From contig JAKAVC010000168.1 in assembly GCA_021817345.1 (NCBI GenBank), positions 1 to 39,128 of the forward strand: a stretch of 39,128 nucleotides of DNA, written 5' to 3'. Below, piece after piece: positions 15,579-24,441 of this stretch (positions are counted from its first letter, which is position 1; every line of letters starts with the position of its first letter). The stretch is from Deltaproteobacteria bacterium. Lineage in GTDB: Bacteria > Desulfobacterota > Binatia > Binatales > Binataceae. Made by a program: the position numbers and the translations under genes. Under the pieces are notes generated by a model. The model was not told the origin of the DNA. It ran no database searches and worked only from the letters and a program-made list of their open reading frames with translations.

Positions 15579-17471
15579 ATGGCGACCGGTGCTGAGGCGC
15601 TCCGCCTTCGCCCCAGACGCCTCTTGCCCGCGCCGAGACCGACGCCGGGGATCGAAGCGTGGAATCGGCGGGCGCGATGGACCGCCTGGGGGATCTTCGG
15701 GCTTAATTTCGTGCTGCTTGCCGCGTCGCTTGGCGATTACCGGGTCAGTATCGACTCGGGCTTTCACATCTCGCTTGCCGAATGGTACGCGCATCACGCA
15801 ACCGCGTGGTGGGACCATATCAATTACGGGCCGGTGGGACGGCCGAACCTGCAGGGGCCCGCGCTGCATATCGCGATCGCGATGCTCGGCTCGGCGCTCG
15901 GCGGGCGTCCAGGTGATTTCATCCTTGCCAACGCAATTCTCGCGGTCGCACAGTGGTGCGCGGCGGTTGGGACCGCCTTTTACTTCGCGCGCAGGATTGG
16001 CGGTGACGTGGCCGCGATGTTCGCGGTGGCCTTGCTTGCGGGAAGCGGATTTTCGTCGGCTTCGTTTTACGTTGGCGTCCCTTCGGGATGGATCTTCATC
16101 GCGGTCCCGTGGGCGGTTTACTTTTTCCTGAATGACAGGCTAATCCTGGCGACCGCCGTGACAGCGCTCGGATGCTACGCGCATCTTGGCGGATTCCTGA
16201 CCGCGCCGCTCGCGCTGCTCGTCGCGGCGGTGGTCGAGGGGCGATGGCGGGCGCTTGCGAAAGTCGGGATTGCAACCGCGATTCTCACCCTGCCCTATTC
16301 GATCCATTTTCTTGCAAATCTCGCATGGTACCGTGGCCGCCATGCGCCCGAATCGCTGCGCTTCGATACGCTGATACTGCTTCTCGGCGTGGGCGGTTTT
16401 TTCTGGATCGTGAGCCGCCCGCGCGCCGACACGTTTCTTGTCGCGTGGGCGATCGGACCGCTTGCGTGGCTCTTCCAGGATTACCATCGCTTCATCCTGC
16501 AGTCATCGATCGCCGCGTCGGTTCTTGGAGCGCTGCTGCTGACGCATCTGATGGGCCGAATCTCGCACGAGCGGGCGCGCTCGGCGTTTGCATCGGGGAT
16601 GGTCGTGCTGGCGACGGTGTTCCCGCTTTCGATACCGAGCCTTGCCGGGGAAATTTCATGGGACGCGGGGATTCGTTATCCGCGGATGCTCAACTGGAAT
16701 GAGGCGTGCCGGCTCGCCGCGATTATCCGTGCCAATCATCTGAACAACCGGCTGCTCGCCGTCTACCAGTTCTCGCTCGGCCCGGCGATCGCGGTTTTCA
16801 CGCCGGTAACGGTCGAAAAAGGGCATTGGGTGGAAGTTCAGCCGATTCACGATCCGGCCGACGACGTCTCAGCGGGCGCCAAGGTTTACGTCGTGCCGCT
16901 TGCGCCCGATGACCCGGAACTCATCGCGCTCGCGCGCAACGGGCTGGTCAAGGTGTACGGCGGCACGGCGGATACCGCGGTCGTCACGCTGGCGACGCGC
17001 GCGGCGCCAGGGCGGGCGCGCGCGGACTTCGTCGCCGCCGTCGAGCGCAACGCCGAATGGCTCGCGCGCCACGCGGTGAACAACGGCACGCCGCCGTTCG
17101 CGGACATGATGAGCCTGATGACGGCGGCAGGCCGAGCGGCCTATCGGCGCCGCCTCGACGTGCAACGCTTCCACGCGGGCCGGATGGAGGTCGCGGCGCT
17201 GGTTTACGCCTATGCGCTCGAGCCGCGCCATCCGGCCGAGGCCAAACGATTGAGGCTGGCCGCGATGGATTTGGGGACCGTCGCGAGCTACCTGAGCGAC
17301 GCCGACCCGCTCGGCAGGATAAGCGCGGCGCGCCACGCGCAATTCCGGCGCAACATGGAGGCGCTGGCCGTCGCCGTGAGCGCCCATCCCGGCGACCCGT
17401 CCGGCGCGCGCGACGTGCGCTCGGCGATGCGGCGTCTGTTCAGCGAGTATCTTGCGGGCGCGGCCGCTTAG
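15579..17471 (+). CDS. Polytopic membrane protein with a soluble C-terminal region, function unknown
   Basis: A 630-residue protein. About nine or ten hydrophobic segments occupy residues 30 to 350, for example WTAWGIFGLNFVLLAASLGDY, FILANAILAVAQWCAAVGTA and LILATAVTALGCYAHLGGFL. The first extracytoplasmic loop has SIDSGFHISLAEWYAHH, and GRPNLQGPALHIAIAM begins the next helix. That arrangement, an acidic residue after the first helix followed by a long loop, recalls GT-C (PMT/ArnT-like) glycosyltransferases, but the usual DE/ED pair is not evident. The C-terminal 270 residues are soluble and contain LLAVYQFSLGPAIAVFTPVT and a helical tail. GGAGA lies 6 bases before the ATG, which fixes the start. 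It converges on the CYTH gene with a 4-bp overlap. A lipid-linked sugar transferase is the best guess only. Confidence 0.7.
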   Translation: MATGAEALRLRPRRLLPAPRPTPGIEAWNRRARWTAWGIFGLNFVLLAASLGDYRVSIDSGFHISLAEWYAHHATAWWDHINYGPVGRPNLQGPALHIAIAMLGSALGGRPGDFILANAILAVAQWCAAVGTAFYFARRIGGDVAAMFAVALLAGSGFSSASFYVGVPSGWIFIAVPWAVYFFLNDRLILATAVTALGCYAHLGGFLTAPLALLVAAVVEGRWRALAKVGIATAILTLPYSIHFLANLAWYRGRHAPESLRFDTLILLLGVGGFFWIVSRPRADTFLVAWAIGPLAWLFQDYHRFILQSSIAASVLGALLLTHLMGRISHERARSAFASGMVVLATVFPLSIPSLAGEISWDAGIRYPRMLNWNEACRLAAIIRANHLNNRLLAVYQFSLGPAIAVFTPVTVEKGHWVEVQPIHDPADDVSAGAKVYVVPLAPDDPELIALARNGLVKVYGGTADTAVVTLATRAAPGRARADFVAAVERNAEWLARHAVNNGTPPFADMMSLMTAAGRAAYRRRLDVQRFHAGRMEVAALVYAYALEPRHPAEAKRLRLAAMDLGTVASYLSDADPLGRISAARHAQFRRNMEALAVAVSAHPGDPSGARDVRSAMRRLFSEYLAGAAA

Positions 17472-17974
17472 ACCGGGCGGAGCATGTCGGCGTAGGAAAC
17501 GCCGATTAGATGATTGCGGCGCACGCCGAGCGCTTCGATAAGCTCGTCCACGTCGGCGCGGCTCCTGGCGCTGTCCACGCCCTGATCGAGCACCGCCTCG
17601 ATCTCTCCGAAGCCGCCCAGCCCGTCAACGCTGTCCAGATGCAGCCGCACGTTGTTCTTCATCAGCAGCGTGCGTTCCTTGCGCACTTCGGCAAGAACGC
17701 CGAGCGCCGCGGACAGAACCGCGCGCAGCGGCTCGGGCTCCGCAACCGGCGCGATTTCGTAGCTGGAAAGCTTCAGATCGCCGCTCGGCGCTCGGTCATA
17801 ATGGATCAGACAGGCGCCGGACGGCTCCTCGCGCAGCTTCAACTTGCCGCGTGGGACGCGAAAGAAAGTGTCGCGCTGGCGGAAAGTCGCCTTGAGATCA
17901 TAACCGAGTGATTCGGCCTTTTCGCGTGCCCGTCGGAGGTCGGAAAGCTTGAACTTCGCTTCGAGGTTTTGCAC
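17468..17974 (-). CDS. CYTH domain protein (class IV adenylate cyclase/thiamine-triphosphatase-like)
   Basis: A 168-residue CYTH protein, a beta-tunnel fold that binds a triphosphate with divalent metal. The N-terminal ExExK signature appears as NLEAKFKLSD (the first glutamate of the motif is replaced, giving LEAKFK). Further basic and acidic tunnel residues are in TFFRVPRGKLKLREEP, LIHYDRAP, VRKERTLLMKNNVRLHLDSV and GGFGEIEAVL. This is closest to the CyaB/class IV cyclase-like group; thiamine triphosphatase or general inorganic triphosphatase activity is equally possible. The start is GTG (17974), with GAGGAGG a few bases upstream, a strong ribosome binding site. It lies 16 bp after the NADH dehydrogenase gene and is probably in its operon. 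Confidence 0.86.
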   Translation of the reverse strand: MQNLEAKFKLSDLRRAREKAESLGYDLKATFRQRDTFFRVPRGKLKLREEPSGACLIHYDRAPSGDLKLSSYEIAPVAEPEPLRAVLSAALGVLAEVRKERTLLMKNNVRLHLDSVDGLGGFGEIEAVLDQGVDSARSRADVDELIEALGVRRNHLIGVSYADMLRPV

Positions 17975-17990
17975 CGCTCCTCCTCAAATC

Positions 17991-19373
17991 TCATCGCCTG
18001 GCCTGCCCGGCCGCGGCTTCGGGCGGCTTGCGGGTTTCCGGTTCGGCCAGGAGGTCATGCAGGCTTCCGGTGATGAGGCGTGCGCCGCGCTGGTAGGTCA
18101 GGTAAGCCCAAGCCCATTCGAACATAACCATCACCCGATTCCGGAAGCCAATCAAATACGCGATATGCACGAGCGACCATACGACCCACGCGACAAATCC
18201 GCTCAGCTTGAGCCCGGCTATTTGCGCAACCGCGAAAGCCCGTCCCACCGTCGCCATCGAGCCCTTGTCCACATAATGGAACGGCATCCGGGACTTGCCC
18301 TCCAGCGTGCGCACGATATTGCGCGCCGCATGACGGCCCTCCTGTATCGCAACCGGAGCCAGTCCCGGCAGCGCAACACCCATTTCGTCGGCGACGGCGG
18401 CAAGATCGCCGACCACGAACACCTCGGGATGCCCCGGCACGCTCAAGTCCGGCCCGACCTTGACCCGACCGGCGCGGTCCAGTTCGACGCCGAGAAGCCG
18501 CGCGAGGCCCGAGGCCTTCACACCCGCGGCCCATACCACGGCGCGGGATTCGATACTGCCGCGGGCGGTGCGAACCACGCCGCGCTCGACCGCCTGAACC
18601 GGAGCGTTGAGCATCACCTCGACCCCGCATCGCTCAAGCTCCCGCTGGGCCTTGACGGCAAGCCGCTCGTCGAAGGCGGGCAGGATACGCGGGCCGGCCT
18701 CGACGAGCACGATGCGCGCTTCGCGCGGGTCGATTCGATGGAAGTCGCTTACGATCACCTTGCGCGAGATTTCCGAGATCGCGCCCGCCATCTCGACCCC
18801 GGTCGGTCCGCCGCCGATTACGACGAACGTGAGCAGAGCGTGGCGCGCGTGCGGGTCGGTCTCGCGTTCGGCGAGCTCGAAGGCGAACAGGATGCGACGG
18901 CGAATCTCGAGCGCGTCTTCGAGGCTCTTGAGCCCCGGCGCGTTCGGCGCCCATTCGTCATGGCCGAAGTACGACGTATCGGCGCCAGGCGCCAGCACCA
19001 GGAAGTCGTAGTCAATCGCTCCGTGAGTGGTTACAACCTTGCGCGCGTCCAGGTCGATCGACGTAACCTCGTCGAGCAGCACCTGCGTATTGCGCCCGCC
19101 CAGCACCGAGCGGATGGGATAGGCGATGTTGGCGGGCGAGAGACCGGCGGTTGCGACCTGGTAGAGAAGCGGCTGAAACAAATGATGGTTGCGGCGGTCG
19201 ATTACCGTCACAGTGGCGCGCGCGCGGCCCAGGGCCCGCGCCGCGGAAAGCCCGCCGAATCCCGCGCCAACGATAACCACGCGCGCAACGCGGTCCGGAT
19301 TCAAGGCCACATGGCCCCCGCTTTGGCTTTCGGCTTCCCCCGGCGACATCGGAGCAACCGCTTCGCCGTTCAC
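17991..19373 (-). CDS. ndh: Type II NADH:quinone oxidoreductase (NDH-2)
   Basis: A 460-residue flavoprotein that passes electrons from NADH to quinone without pumping protons, at the inner face of the membrane. The FAD Rossmann motif VVIVGAGFGGLSAARALG lies near residues 32-49, and the NADH Rossmann motif FVVIGGGPTGVEMAGAI near 184-200. NDH-2 landmarks include HHLFQPLLYQVATAGLSP, VVWAAGVKAS, VFVVGDLAAV and AIQEGRHAARNI. The C-terminal half contains the membrane-anchoring stretch LSGFVAWVVWSLVHIAYLIG and VMVMFEWAWAYLTYQRGARLI, characteristic of this enzyme. The start is taken as GTG at 19373; an ATG at 19349 (MSPGEAESQ) is an alternative. The CYTH gene follows in the same operon, and a divergent gene starts about 95 bp away. 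Confidence 0.94.
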   Translation of the reverse strand: MNGEAVAPMSPGEAESQSGGHVALNPDRVARVVIVGAGFGGLSAARALGRARATVTVIDRRNHHLFQPLLYQVATAGLSPANIAYPIRSVLGGRNTQVLLDEVTSIDLDARKVVTTHGAIDYDFLVLAPGADTSYFGHDEWAPNAPGLKSLEDALEIRRRILFAFELAERETDPHARHALLTFVVIGGGPTGVEMAGAISEISRKVIVSDFHRIDPREARIVLVEAGPRILPAFDERLAVKAQRELERCGVEVMLNAPVQAVERGVVRTARGSIESRAVVWAAGVKASGLARLLGVELDRAGRVKVGPDLSVPGHPEVFVVGDLAAVADEMGVALPGLAPVAIQEGRHAARNIVRTLEGKSRMPFHYVDKGSMATVGRAFAVAQIAGLKLSGFVAWVVWSLVHIAYLIGFRNRVMVMFEWAWAYLTYQRGARLITGSLHDLLAEPETRKPPEAAAGQARR

Positions 19374-19467
19374 CCGGTTGGCCCCGATGAACGGTCATGC
19401 CAAACTTGACAGGCCGAGAACGCCTGAATACGCTGCGGCGTCCCCTTACAACTCCAAAGATAGACCG

Positions 19468-20658
19468 GTGCCAAATCCGAAGGAAATCGACGGCGAAGAT
19501 TTGAAGCTCCGCGAACTGGGGTTCGACCCCGATGCTCCCGCCCCCGAGGCCGTGCAGAAACTGCGCGAGCTTCGCGGAAAGCCCGGAGCGTCCGACCTTG
19601 CGATCGCCCGCGCGCTCGGCGCGATCGCCGATCCGGCGGCGGCCGCGATGCTGGCGGAGATGGAAGCCGGGGCGGGCGGCGCACTCAGACGCGAGGTGCG
19701 CCGTTCGATATACCGGCTGCGCCAGCGTGGAATCGAGGCTCCGGCCGCTCCCGCGCCGAAGCCGGCTCCCGCGCAAAAAGTCTCCGCGCCCAAGCCGGGA
19801 TTGAGCGCGCTTATCTCATCGATCGACACCGAGGGGACCCAGATGGTCTGGCTGCTCAAGGCGCGCCCGCAGGGCGGTGTGATGCGGCTTTGGGGGCTTG
19901 TCTCGGAAACCCTGGGATTGCTCGGCGTGCGAACCTCCACGATAACGCGCCGCGAACTTCGCGCCGAGCGCGAGGAACTGGAGCGTCGCGCCGGAGCCAG
20001 ACTCGTCGAGGTTGATCCGCGCCTTGCCGACTTCATCCTGTGCGAGGCCTATCGCAACACGCCCGAGTCGCGCCGCGCGCAGGTCGGCGATTTCCTCGCG
20101 GTCAGAACCGAATTCACGGCCGCACCTCCGCCGGTCGAATTCGCGCATCCTATCTACACTGAACTCGCTTCCGAGCTCGGCGCCGAACCGTCGCCTGAGC
20201 TTTTGGAAGAACCCGAGCTGGCGGGGTTTCGATTCGCGCCCGAAGAGCTTGCGCCGTACGTCGAAGAGATGAACCGTGCGCGGGAGAGCCTTATCGTGGT
20301 GAGCCGCGCCTCGCAGGAGGAGCGGATGCTTGCGGTGCTTGACCGGGCGGTCGGCGAACTGCTCGCGGGCGAGCGCCTCGTGCGGCTTCGCAGCCGCCTT
20401 GAGAACGGCGGCTACTACATGCTGAAAGACGGCAGGCGCAAGGCCGCAGGATGGGCCGCGGCGGCCGCCGTACGGATTCGCGACGGCGCCGACCTGAAGC
20501 AGGCGGCCTTTTTCCGTGCGCTCATCCGAAAGGAACTCGCGACGGTTATCGCCGAGAGCGCGGGACAACGCGAAGCCGAACCGCACCTGATCGTCACGCC
20601 GGCCGAAGCGATACGCGCCGAGCAGGAACGCGCGGCGCGCATCCGCCGCCAGCGCTAG
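19468..20658 (+). CDS. Conserved-looking hypothetical protein, about 396 residues
   Basis: I do not recognise this protein. From the GTG at 19468 it reads MPNPKEIDGEDLKLRELGFD, then a helical section (SDLAIARALGAIADPAAAAM then LAEMEAGAGGALRREVRRSI) that resembles HEAT-like repeats. A Pro/Ala/Lys linker lies around residues 97-112. The longer C-terminal part has alternating strands and helices: SSIDTEGTQMVWLLKARPQG, GVMRLWGLVSETLGLLGVRT, then an all-helical charged region. There is no signal peptide or membrane helix. An ATG at 19387 would add 27 residues that look less protein-like. It runs divergently from ndh. Codon use is like that of its neighbours, so it is probably a real cytoplasmic gene. 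Confidence 0.72.
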   Translation: MPNPKEIDGEDLKLRELGFDPDAPAPEAVQKLRELRGKPGASDLAIARALGAIADPAAAAMLAEMEAGAGGALRREVRRSIYRLRQRGIEAPAAPAPKPAPAQKVSAPKPGLSALISSIDTEGTQMVWLLKARPQGGVMRLWGLVSETLGLLGVRTSTITRRELRAEREELERRAGARLVEVDPRLADFILCEAYRNTPESRRAQVGDFLAVRTEFTAAPPPVEFAHPIYTELASELGAEPSPELLEEPELAGFRFAPEELAPYVEEMNRARESLIVVSRASQEERMLAVLDRAVGELLAGERLVRLRSRLENGGYYMLKDGRRKAAGWAAAAAVRIRDGADLKQAAFFRALIRKELATVIAESAGQREAEPHLIVTPAEAIRAEQERAARIRRQR

Positions 20659-20687
20659 CGCAAACAACGGCCTCGGCCGCGCGACCG

Positions 20688-21185
20688 TCAGTCGAGGCCG
20701 AGCGAGTATCCGTAATGCGTACGGCGCCATCCGAGGCGCTCGTAAAAGCGATGCGCCCGCTTGCGCGCGACGTTCGTGGTCAGCGCCATCTTGTAGCATC
20801 GATTTGCCCGCGCAATTCGCGCCGCCTCGGCAAGCATCGTTTCGCCGATCCTCTGCGACCGGTGAGCGCAGCTCACCACGACGTTCTCTACGATCGCGGC
20901 CGGGCGCAACCCGTGGCCAAGATGGCGAAAGATGAGCAGATGGACGGTGCCGACTATCTCGCCCTCGCGCTCGGCGACGAGGATATGATGGTCGCGGTTG
21001 CGGGCAAGTGCGCGGAACGCTTTCACGAGACGCGCCGGGCTGGGCTTAAGATTCGAATAGTCGTCGAGATGAAGCTCGGCGTATAGCCTGCCGAGCGCGA
21101 GGAGGTCGGCCACTCGCGCGCGGCGGACCCGGAGCATACGCGAATCGTTTTTGTGCGCGCCGGAAATGGAATTTCCTTGCGTCAT
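20688..21185 (-). CDS. GNAT family N-acetyltransferase
   Basis: A 165-residue Gcn5-related acetyltransferase that moves an acetyl group from acetyl-CoA to an unknown amine. The fold is readable from MLRVRRARVADLLALGRLYAE (strand 1, helix 1), through ILVAEREGEIVGTVHLLIFR (strands 2-4) and AAIVENVVVSCAHRSQRIGE, where R-S-Q-R-I-G-E is motif A for acetyl-CoA. It ends KRAHRFYERLGWRRTHYGYS, motif B with the usual FYERLG. The start at 21185 adds 16 residues with no clear role; an ATG at 21137 (MLRVRR) is a good alternative. It is convergent with the upstream hypothetical gene (29-bp gap) and divergent from the CoA-transferase. Confidence 0.87.
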   Translation of the reverse strand: MTQGNSISGAHKNDSRMLRVRRARVADLLALGRLYAELHLDDYSNLKPSPARLVKAFRALARNRDHHILVAEREGEIVGTVHLLIFRHLGHGLRPAAIVENVVVSCAHRSQRIGETMLAEAARIARANRCYKMALTTNVARKRAHRFYERLGWRRTHYGYSLGLD

Positions 21186-21308
21186 CAGGTCAGCTACGAT
21201 TGTCCATCGCAGTTTCGACCGTCAAGTGCGCGTCGCAACCTAAAGCGATACATCAATTTGATGCGCGGCCCGGGATCGGCCGGCGCGCGACCCCAGGGGT
21301 AGCATGCG

Positions 21309-22505
21309 ATGATCGACCAGAAGCCGCTCGCCGGAATCCGCGTAATCGACCTGACGCGGGTCTTGGCCGGTCCGTTCTGCACGATGAACATGGCCGACCT
21401 CGGCGCGGAAGTGATCAAGCTCGAAGTGCCGGGCCGGGGCGACGATTCGCGCGGGTACGCGCCGATAATGCCGGGCGGCGATTCGGGCTATTACTACAGC
21501 GTCAACCGAGGCAAGAAGAGCGTTACGGTCGATCTGCGAAGTCCCGAGGGCGCCGCGATCATGCTCGAGCTGGCGGCAAAATCCGATGTTGTCGTTGAGA
21601 ATTTCTCGCCCGGTACAATGGACCGGTTCGGACTCGGCTACGCCAGTCTCGCCAGCGCCAACCCGGGCATCATCCTGTGCTCGATCTCGGGCTTCGGACA
21701 GAGCGGACCGATGGCGTCCGCACCGGCCTACGATATCGTCGCGCAGGCGCTCGGCGGCACGATGAGTATAACCGGATATCCCGGCGGCGAGCCGCTTCGA
21801 TGCGGCGTGTCGATCGGCGACCTGTGCGCCGCGCTCTACGCCCTGGTCGCTATCCTGAGCGCGCTTCGGATGCGCGAGCGCACCGGGCGCGGCCAGCATC
21901 TGGATATCGCGATGCTCGACTGCCAGGTTGCGATGCTGGAGGACGCGCTTGCGCGCTTTTCCATCTCCGGCAAGGTTCCCGGCCCGCTCGGAACGCGCCA
22001 TCCCTCGATCACGCCGTTTCAGCAGTTCCGCGCCGCCGATGGATACTTCGTCGCGGGCGCTGGCAACGAGGCGCTATGGCAGCGGATGTGCGACGCTATC
22101 GGGATGCCGGAACTTAAGCAGGACCCCCGCTTTGCCCTGAACGCCGACCGCACCGCGCATCATGATGAACTCGAGGCTATCCTGGTGCGCCATTTCGCGA
22201 CTCGCCCGCGCGAGTATTGGCTCAAGTGCCTCGGCGAGGCGGGCGTTCCGTGCGCGCCGATTGCCAACGTCGAGGAAGTGACGAAAAATCCTCATCTGCT
22301 CGAACGCCGGATGATTCTTCGCGCTGAAAATCCAAACTGTCCGGACCTCGTCGTGCCGGGTTCGCCGCTAAAGAACCCGGGTTCGACGGCGGTGCCGGAC
22401 ACCCGCGCGCCGCGCCTCGGCGAGCATACCGAACAGGTGCTGCGCGAGGTTTTGGGTTACGGGAAAAACCGTGTCGCTGAGCTGAAAAGCAGGAGTATCA
22501 TATAA
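21309..22505 (+). CDS. Class III CoA-transferase (CaiB/BaiF family)
   Basis: A 398-residue family III CoA-transferase, which moves CoA between carboxylic acids through an aspartyl anhydride. Landmarks are IRVIDLTRVLAGPFCTMNMA then DLGAEVIKLEVPGRGDDSRG at the N-terminus, NRGKKSVTVDLRSPEG, VVENFSPGTMDRFGLGY, SISGFGQSGP, and GRGQHLDIAMLDCQ with the catalytic aspartate. The C-terminal half has GNEALWQRMCDAIGMPEL and GVPCAPIANVEEV. It begins with ATG at 21309 and is followed 49 bp later by thiolase. Together they suggest activation and thiolytic cleavage of a carboxylic acid for catabolism. The acid is not identifiable; succinyl-CoA-dependent transfer is typical of the family. Confidence 0.92.
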   Translation: MIDQKPLAGIRVIDLTRVLAGPFCTMNMADLGAEVIKLEVPGRGDDSRGYAPIMPGGDSGYYYSVNRGKKSVTVDLRSPEGAAIMLELAAKSDVVVENFSPGTMDRFGLGYASLASANPGIILCSISGFGQSGPMASAPAYDIVAQALGGTMSITGYPGGEPLRCGVSIGDLCAALYALVAILSALRMRERTGRGQHLDIAMLDCQVAMLEDALARFSISGKVPGPLGTRHPSITPFQQFRAADGYFVAGAGNEALWQRMCDAIGMPELKQDPRFALNADRTAHHDELEAILVRHFATRPREYWLKCLGEAGVPCAPIANVEEVTKNPHLLERRMILRAENPNCPDLVVPGSPLKNPGSTAVPDTRAPRLGEHTEQVLREVLGYGKNRVAELKSRSII

Positions 22506-22554
22506 TATTGTTCAAGCGCTCCCGCCGCCGGGCGCAGGCTGGAGGATGTCTTTC

Positions 22555-23691
22555 ATGCGTGAAGTCGTAATCGTTGACGGCGTCAGAACCCCGATAGGGC
22601 GCGCGGGGCGTGACAAGGGTTATTACCGCGATGTGCGGGCCGACGACCTGGGCGTGCTATGCGTCAAGCGTCTTATCGAAAGGAATCCGAAGCTCGACCC
22701 GGCGGAGATCGAAGATGTCGTCTGGGGATGCGCCAACCAGACCGGTGAACAGGGGCTCAACGTCGGGCGCATGATCGGCCTTCTTTCCGGATTGCCGGTC
22801 GAAGTGGCTGGAACCACCGTCGATCGGCAGTGCGGTTCGAGCCTGCAGGCGCTGAACTTCGGCGCTATGGAAATCATGACCGGCAACGGCGAAGCCGTGA
22901 TCGCGGGCGGGGTCGAGCACATGACGCATATCGCGATGGGCTCGGGGGTATCTCCCAATCCGAAGCTGTTCGAGATGTTCCCGCAGGACATGGTCTTCAT
23001 GGGGCTCACCGCCGAACGGCTCGCGGCCATGTACAAGATAACCCGCGAGCAATCGGACGCCTTCGCGCTGCGTTCCAACCAGCGCGCGATAGCGGCGCGC
23101 GAGCGCTTCAAGGAAGAGATCGTTCCGGTCGCGCTCCCCGAGGGCACGGTTGACGTGGACCAGGGACCGCGCGCCGAGACCAGCATGGAAAAGCTCGCCG
23201 CACTGAAACCGTCGTTCAAGCCGGACGGACAGGTCACTGCCGGCAACTCCTCGCAGATAAGCGACGGCGCCGCCGCGGTGCTCCTGATGAGCGCCGAGCG
23301 GGCGCGCGCACTCGGCATCAGGCCGATGGCGAAGATTCGCGCGATGGCGGTCGCAGGGGTGAGACCGGAGATCATGGGATGGGGTCCGGTGCCGTCGACC
23401 CGAAAGGCGCTTGGGCGCGCGGGGCTTTCGATAAAGGATATCGATCTCTTCGAGATAAACGAGGCGTTTGCCGCGCAGGTGCTGGCATGCAATACCGATT
23501 TGCACATCGATGAGGAGCATCTCAACGTCAACGGCGGCGCGGTCGCGCTCGGTCATCCGCTAGGATGCTCGGGGGCGCGGCTGATCGTTACGCTTACGCA
23601 CGAGATGCGCCGGCGGGGCGTGGCGCTCGGCCTGGCAACCTTGTGCATCGGTATCGGACAGGGAGTCGCAACCGTAATCGAGCAAATATAG
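22555..23691 (+). CDS. Acetyl-CoA C-acyltransferase (thiolase)
   Basis: A 378-residue thiolase of the degradative/biosynthetic type, which cleaves 3-ketoacyl-CoA with CoA or runs the reverse condensation. The nucleophilic cysteine is in TVDRQCGSSLQALN (Cys93). The NEAF motif is near residue 302, the catalytic His334 lies in GGAVALGHPLGCSGARL, and Cys364 in ATLCIGIGQG. GGAGG at 22541-22545 is too close to the ATG at 22546 but is nine bases from the ATG at 22555, so MREVVIVDGVRTPIG is taken as the start. It sits between the CoA-transferase and a TlpA-like gene, all on one strand. The broader substrate range is unknown. Confidence 0.93.
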   Translation: MREVVIVDGVRTPIGRAGRDKGYYRDVRADDLGVLCVKRLIERNPKLDPAEIEDVVWGCANQTGEQGLNVGRMIGLLSGLPVEVAGTTVDRQCGSSLQALNFGAMEIMTGNGEAVIAGGVEHMTHIAMGSGVSPNPKLFEMFPQDMVFMGLTAERLAAMYKITREQSDAFALRSNQRAIAARERFKEEIVPVALPEGTVDVDQGPRAETSMEKLAALKPSFKPDGQVTAGNSSQISDGAAAVLLMSAERARALGIRPMAKIRAMAVAGVRPEIMGWGPVPSTRKALGRAGLSIKDIDLFEINEAFAAQVLACNTDLHIDEEHLNVNGGAVALGHPLGCSGARLIVTLTHEMRRRGVALGLATLCIGIGQGVATVIEQI

Positions 23692-23713
23692 AGGGTCGGC
23701 ATTGGGGAATAGC

Positions 23714-24376
23714 ATGCAAAAACTCGTAAGCGGCCTCACCGTTGTGACGGCCGCCGCCATCGTGTTTGTTTTGGCGCCACTGGCCGGAGCGGTGATGCCC
23801 TCGTTCAGCCAGGAACTAGGGGCCGAAGCGGCTCAACAGCAGGCCCAGAGTCGGGGTGAAGAGGGCAAGGTCGTCGATTTCACGCTCAAGGATCTCGACG
23901 GCAAGGTCGTCAAGCTGAGCCAGTTCCGTGGGCATCCGGTGGTCGTGGATTTCTGGGCGACCTGGTGCGAGCCCTGCCGCGAGCAGATACCCGAGCTGAA
24001 AAAGCTCTACGATGAATACCACAAGACCACAGGCCTCGTGATCGTGGGCGTCGCGTGCGACACCGTCCAGGGCCAAGGCGAAAAAGTGGTGCCGCCCTTC
24101 GTGAAGGAACTCGCGATCAACTACCCGATTGTGCTCGCCAACGACGACGTGCTCGAGCAGTTCGACGTCATGGCGCTGCCGACAACGGTTTTCATTCTGC
24201 CCAGCGGCAAGATTACCGGTCGATTGCGCGGTGTGGGCCCCAAGGACGAGCTGACCGCGGCGGTACGGCAATTGCTGCTTCAATCGGGGCAGAAACCCGC
24301 GGTCCACGGAAAACCGGAGAATCCCAAAAAAGGCTCCCATCATGGGAAGTGGGTCAATCTGAGTTACACCCCGTGA
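23714..24376 (+). CDS. TlpA-like thioredoxin-fold protein (membrane-anchored or periplasmic)
   Basis: A 220-residue thiol-disulfide protein. The N-terminus MQKLVSGLTVVTAAAIVFVL with APLAGA is a signal peptide or anchor, so it acts outside the cytoplasm. The AhpC/TSA-thioredoxin domain follows with FTLKDLDGKVVKLSQFRGHP, VVVDFWATWCEPC (redox pair Cys85, Cys88), LVIVGVACD, and the cis-proline segment VMALPTTVFILPSGKI. It is followed by a ~30-residue basic His/Lys/Pro tail (KPAVHGKPENPKKGSHHGKW) that is not part of the fold and is unusual for the family. The ATG at 23714 is favoured over TTG at 23702. The likely role is disulfide reduction for cytochrome c or copper-protein maturation, inferred from the family. 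Confidence 0.87.
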   Translation: MQKLVSGLTVVTAAAIVFVLAPLAGAVMPSFSQELGAEAAQQQAQSRGEEGKVVDFTLKDLDGKVVKLSQFRGHPVVVDFWATWCEPCREQIPELKKLYDEYHKTTGLVIVGVACDTVQGQGEKVVPPFVKELAINYPIVLANDDVLEQFDVMALPTTVFILPSGKITGRLRGVGPKDELTAAVRQLLLQSGQKPAVHGKPENPKKGSHHGKWVNLSYTP

Positions 24377-24441
24377 ACGGCGCCGGACCTTCACGCAGTG
24401 GATGGATTACCGCCGCCGAGGCGGCCTAAAATACGGACGCG

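Noticed and set aside
17949..19409. A 486-residue plus-strand frame opposite ndh
   Set aside because: The opposite strand encodes a textbook NDH-2 with both nucleotide-binding motifs; the plus frame is a shadow.
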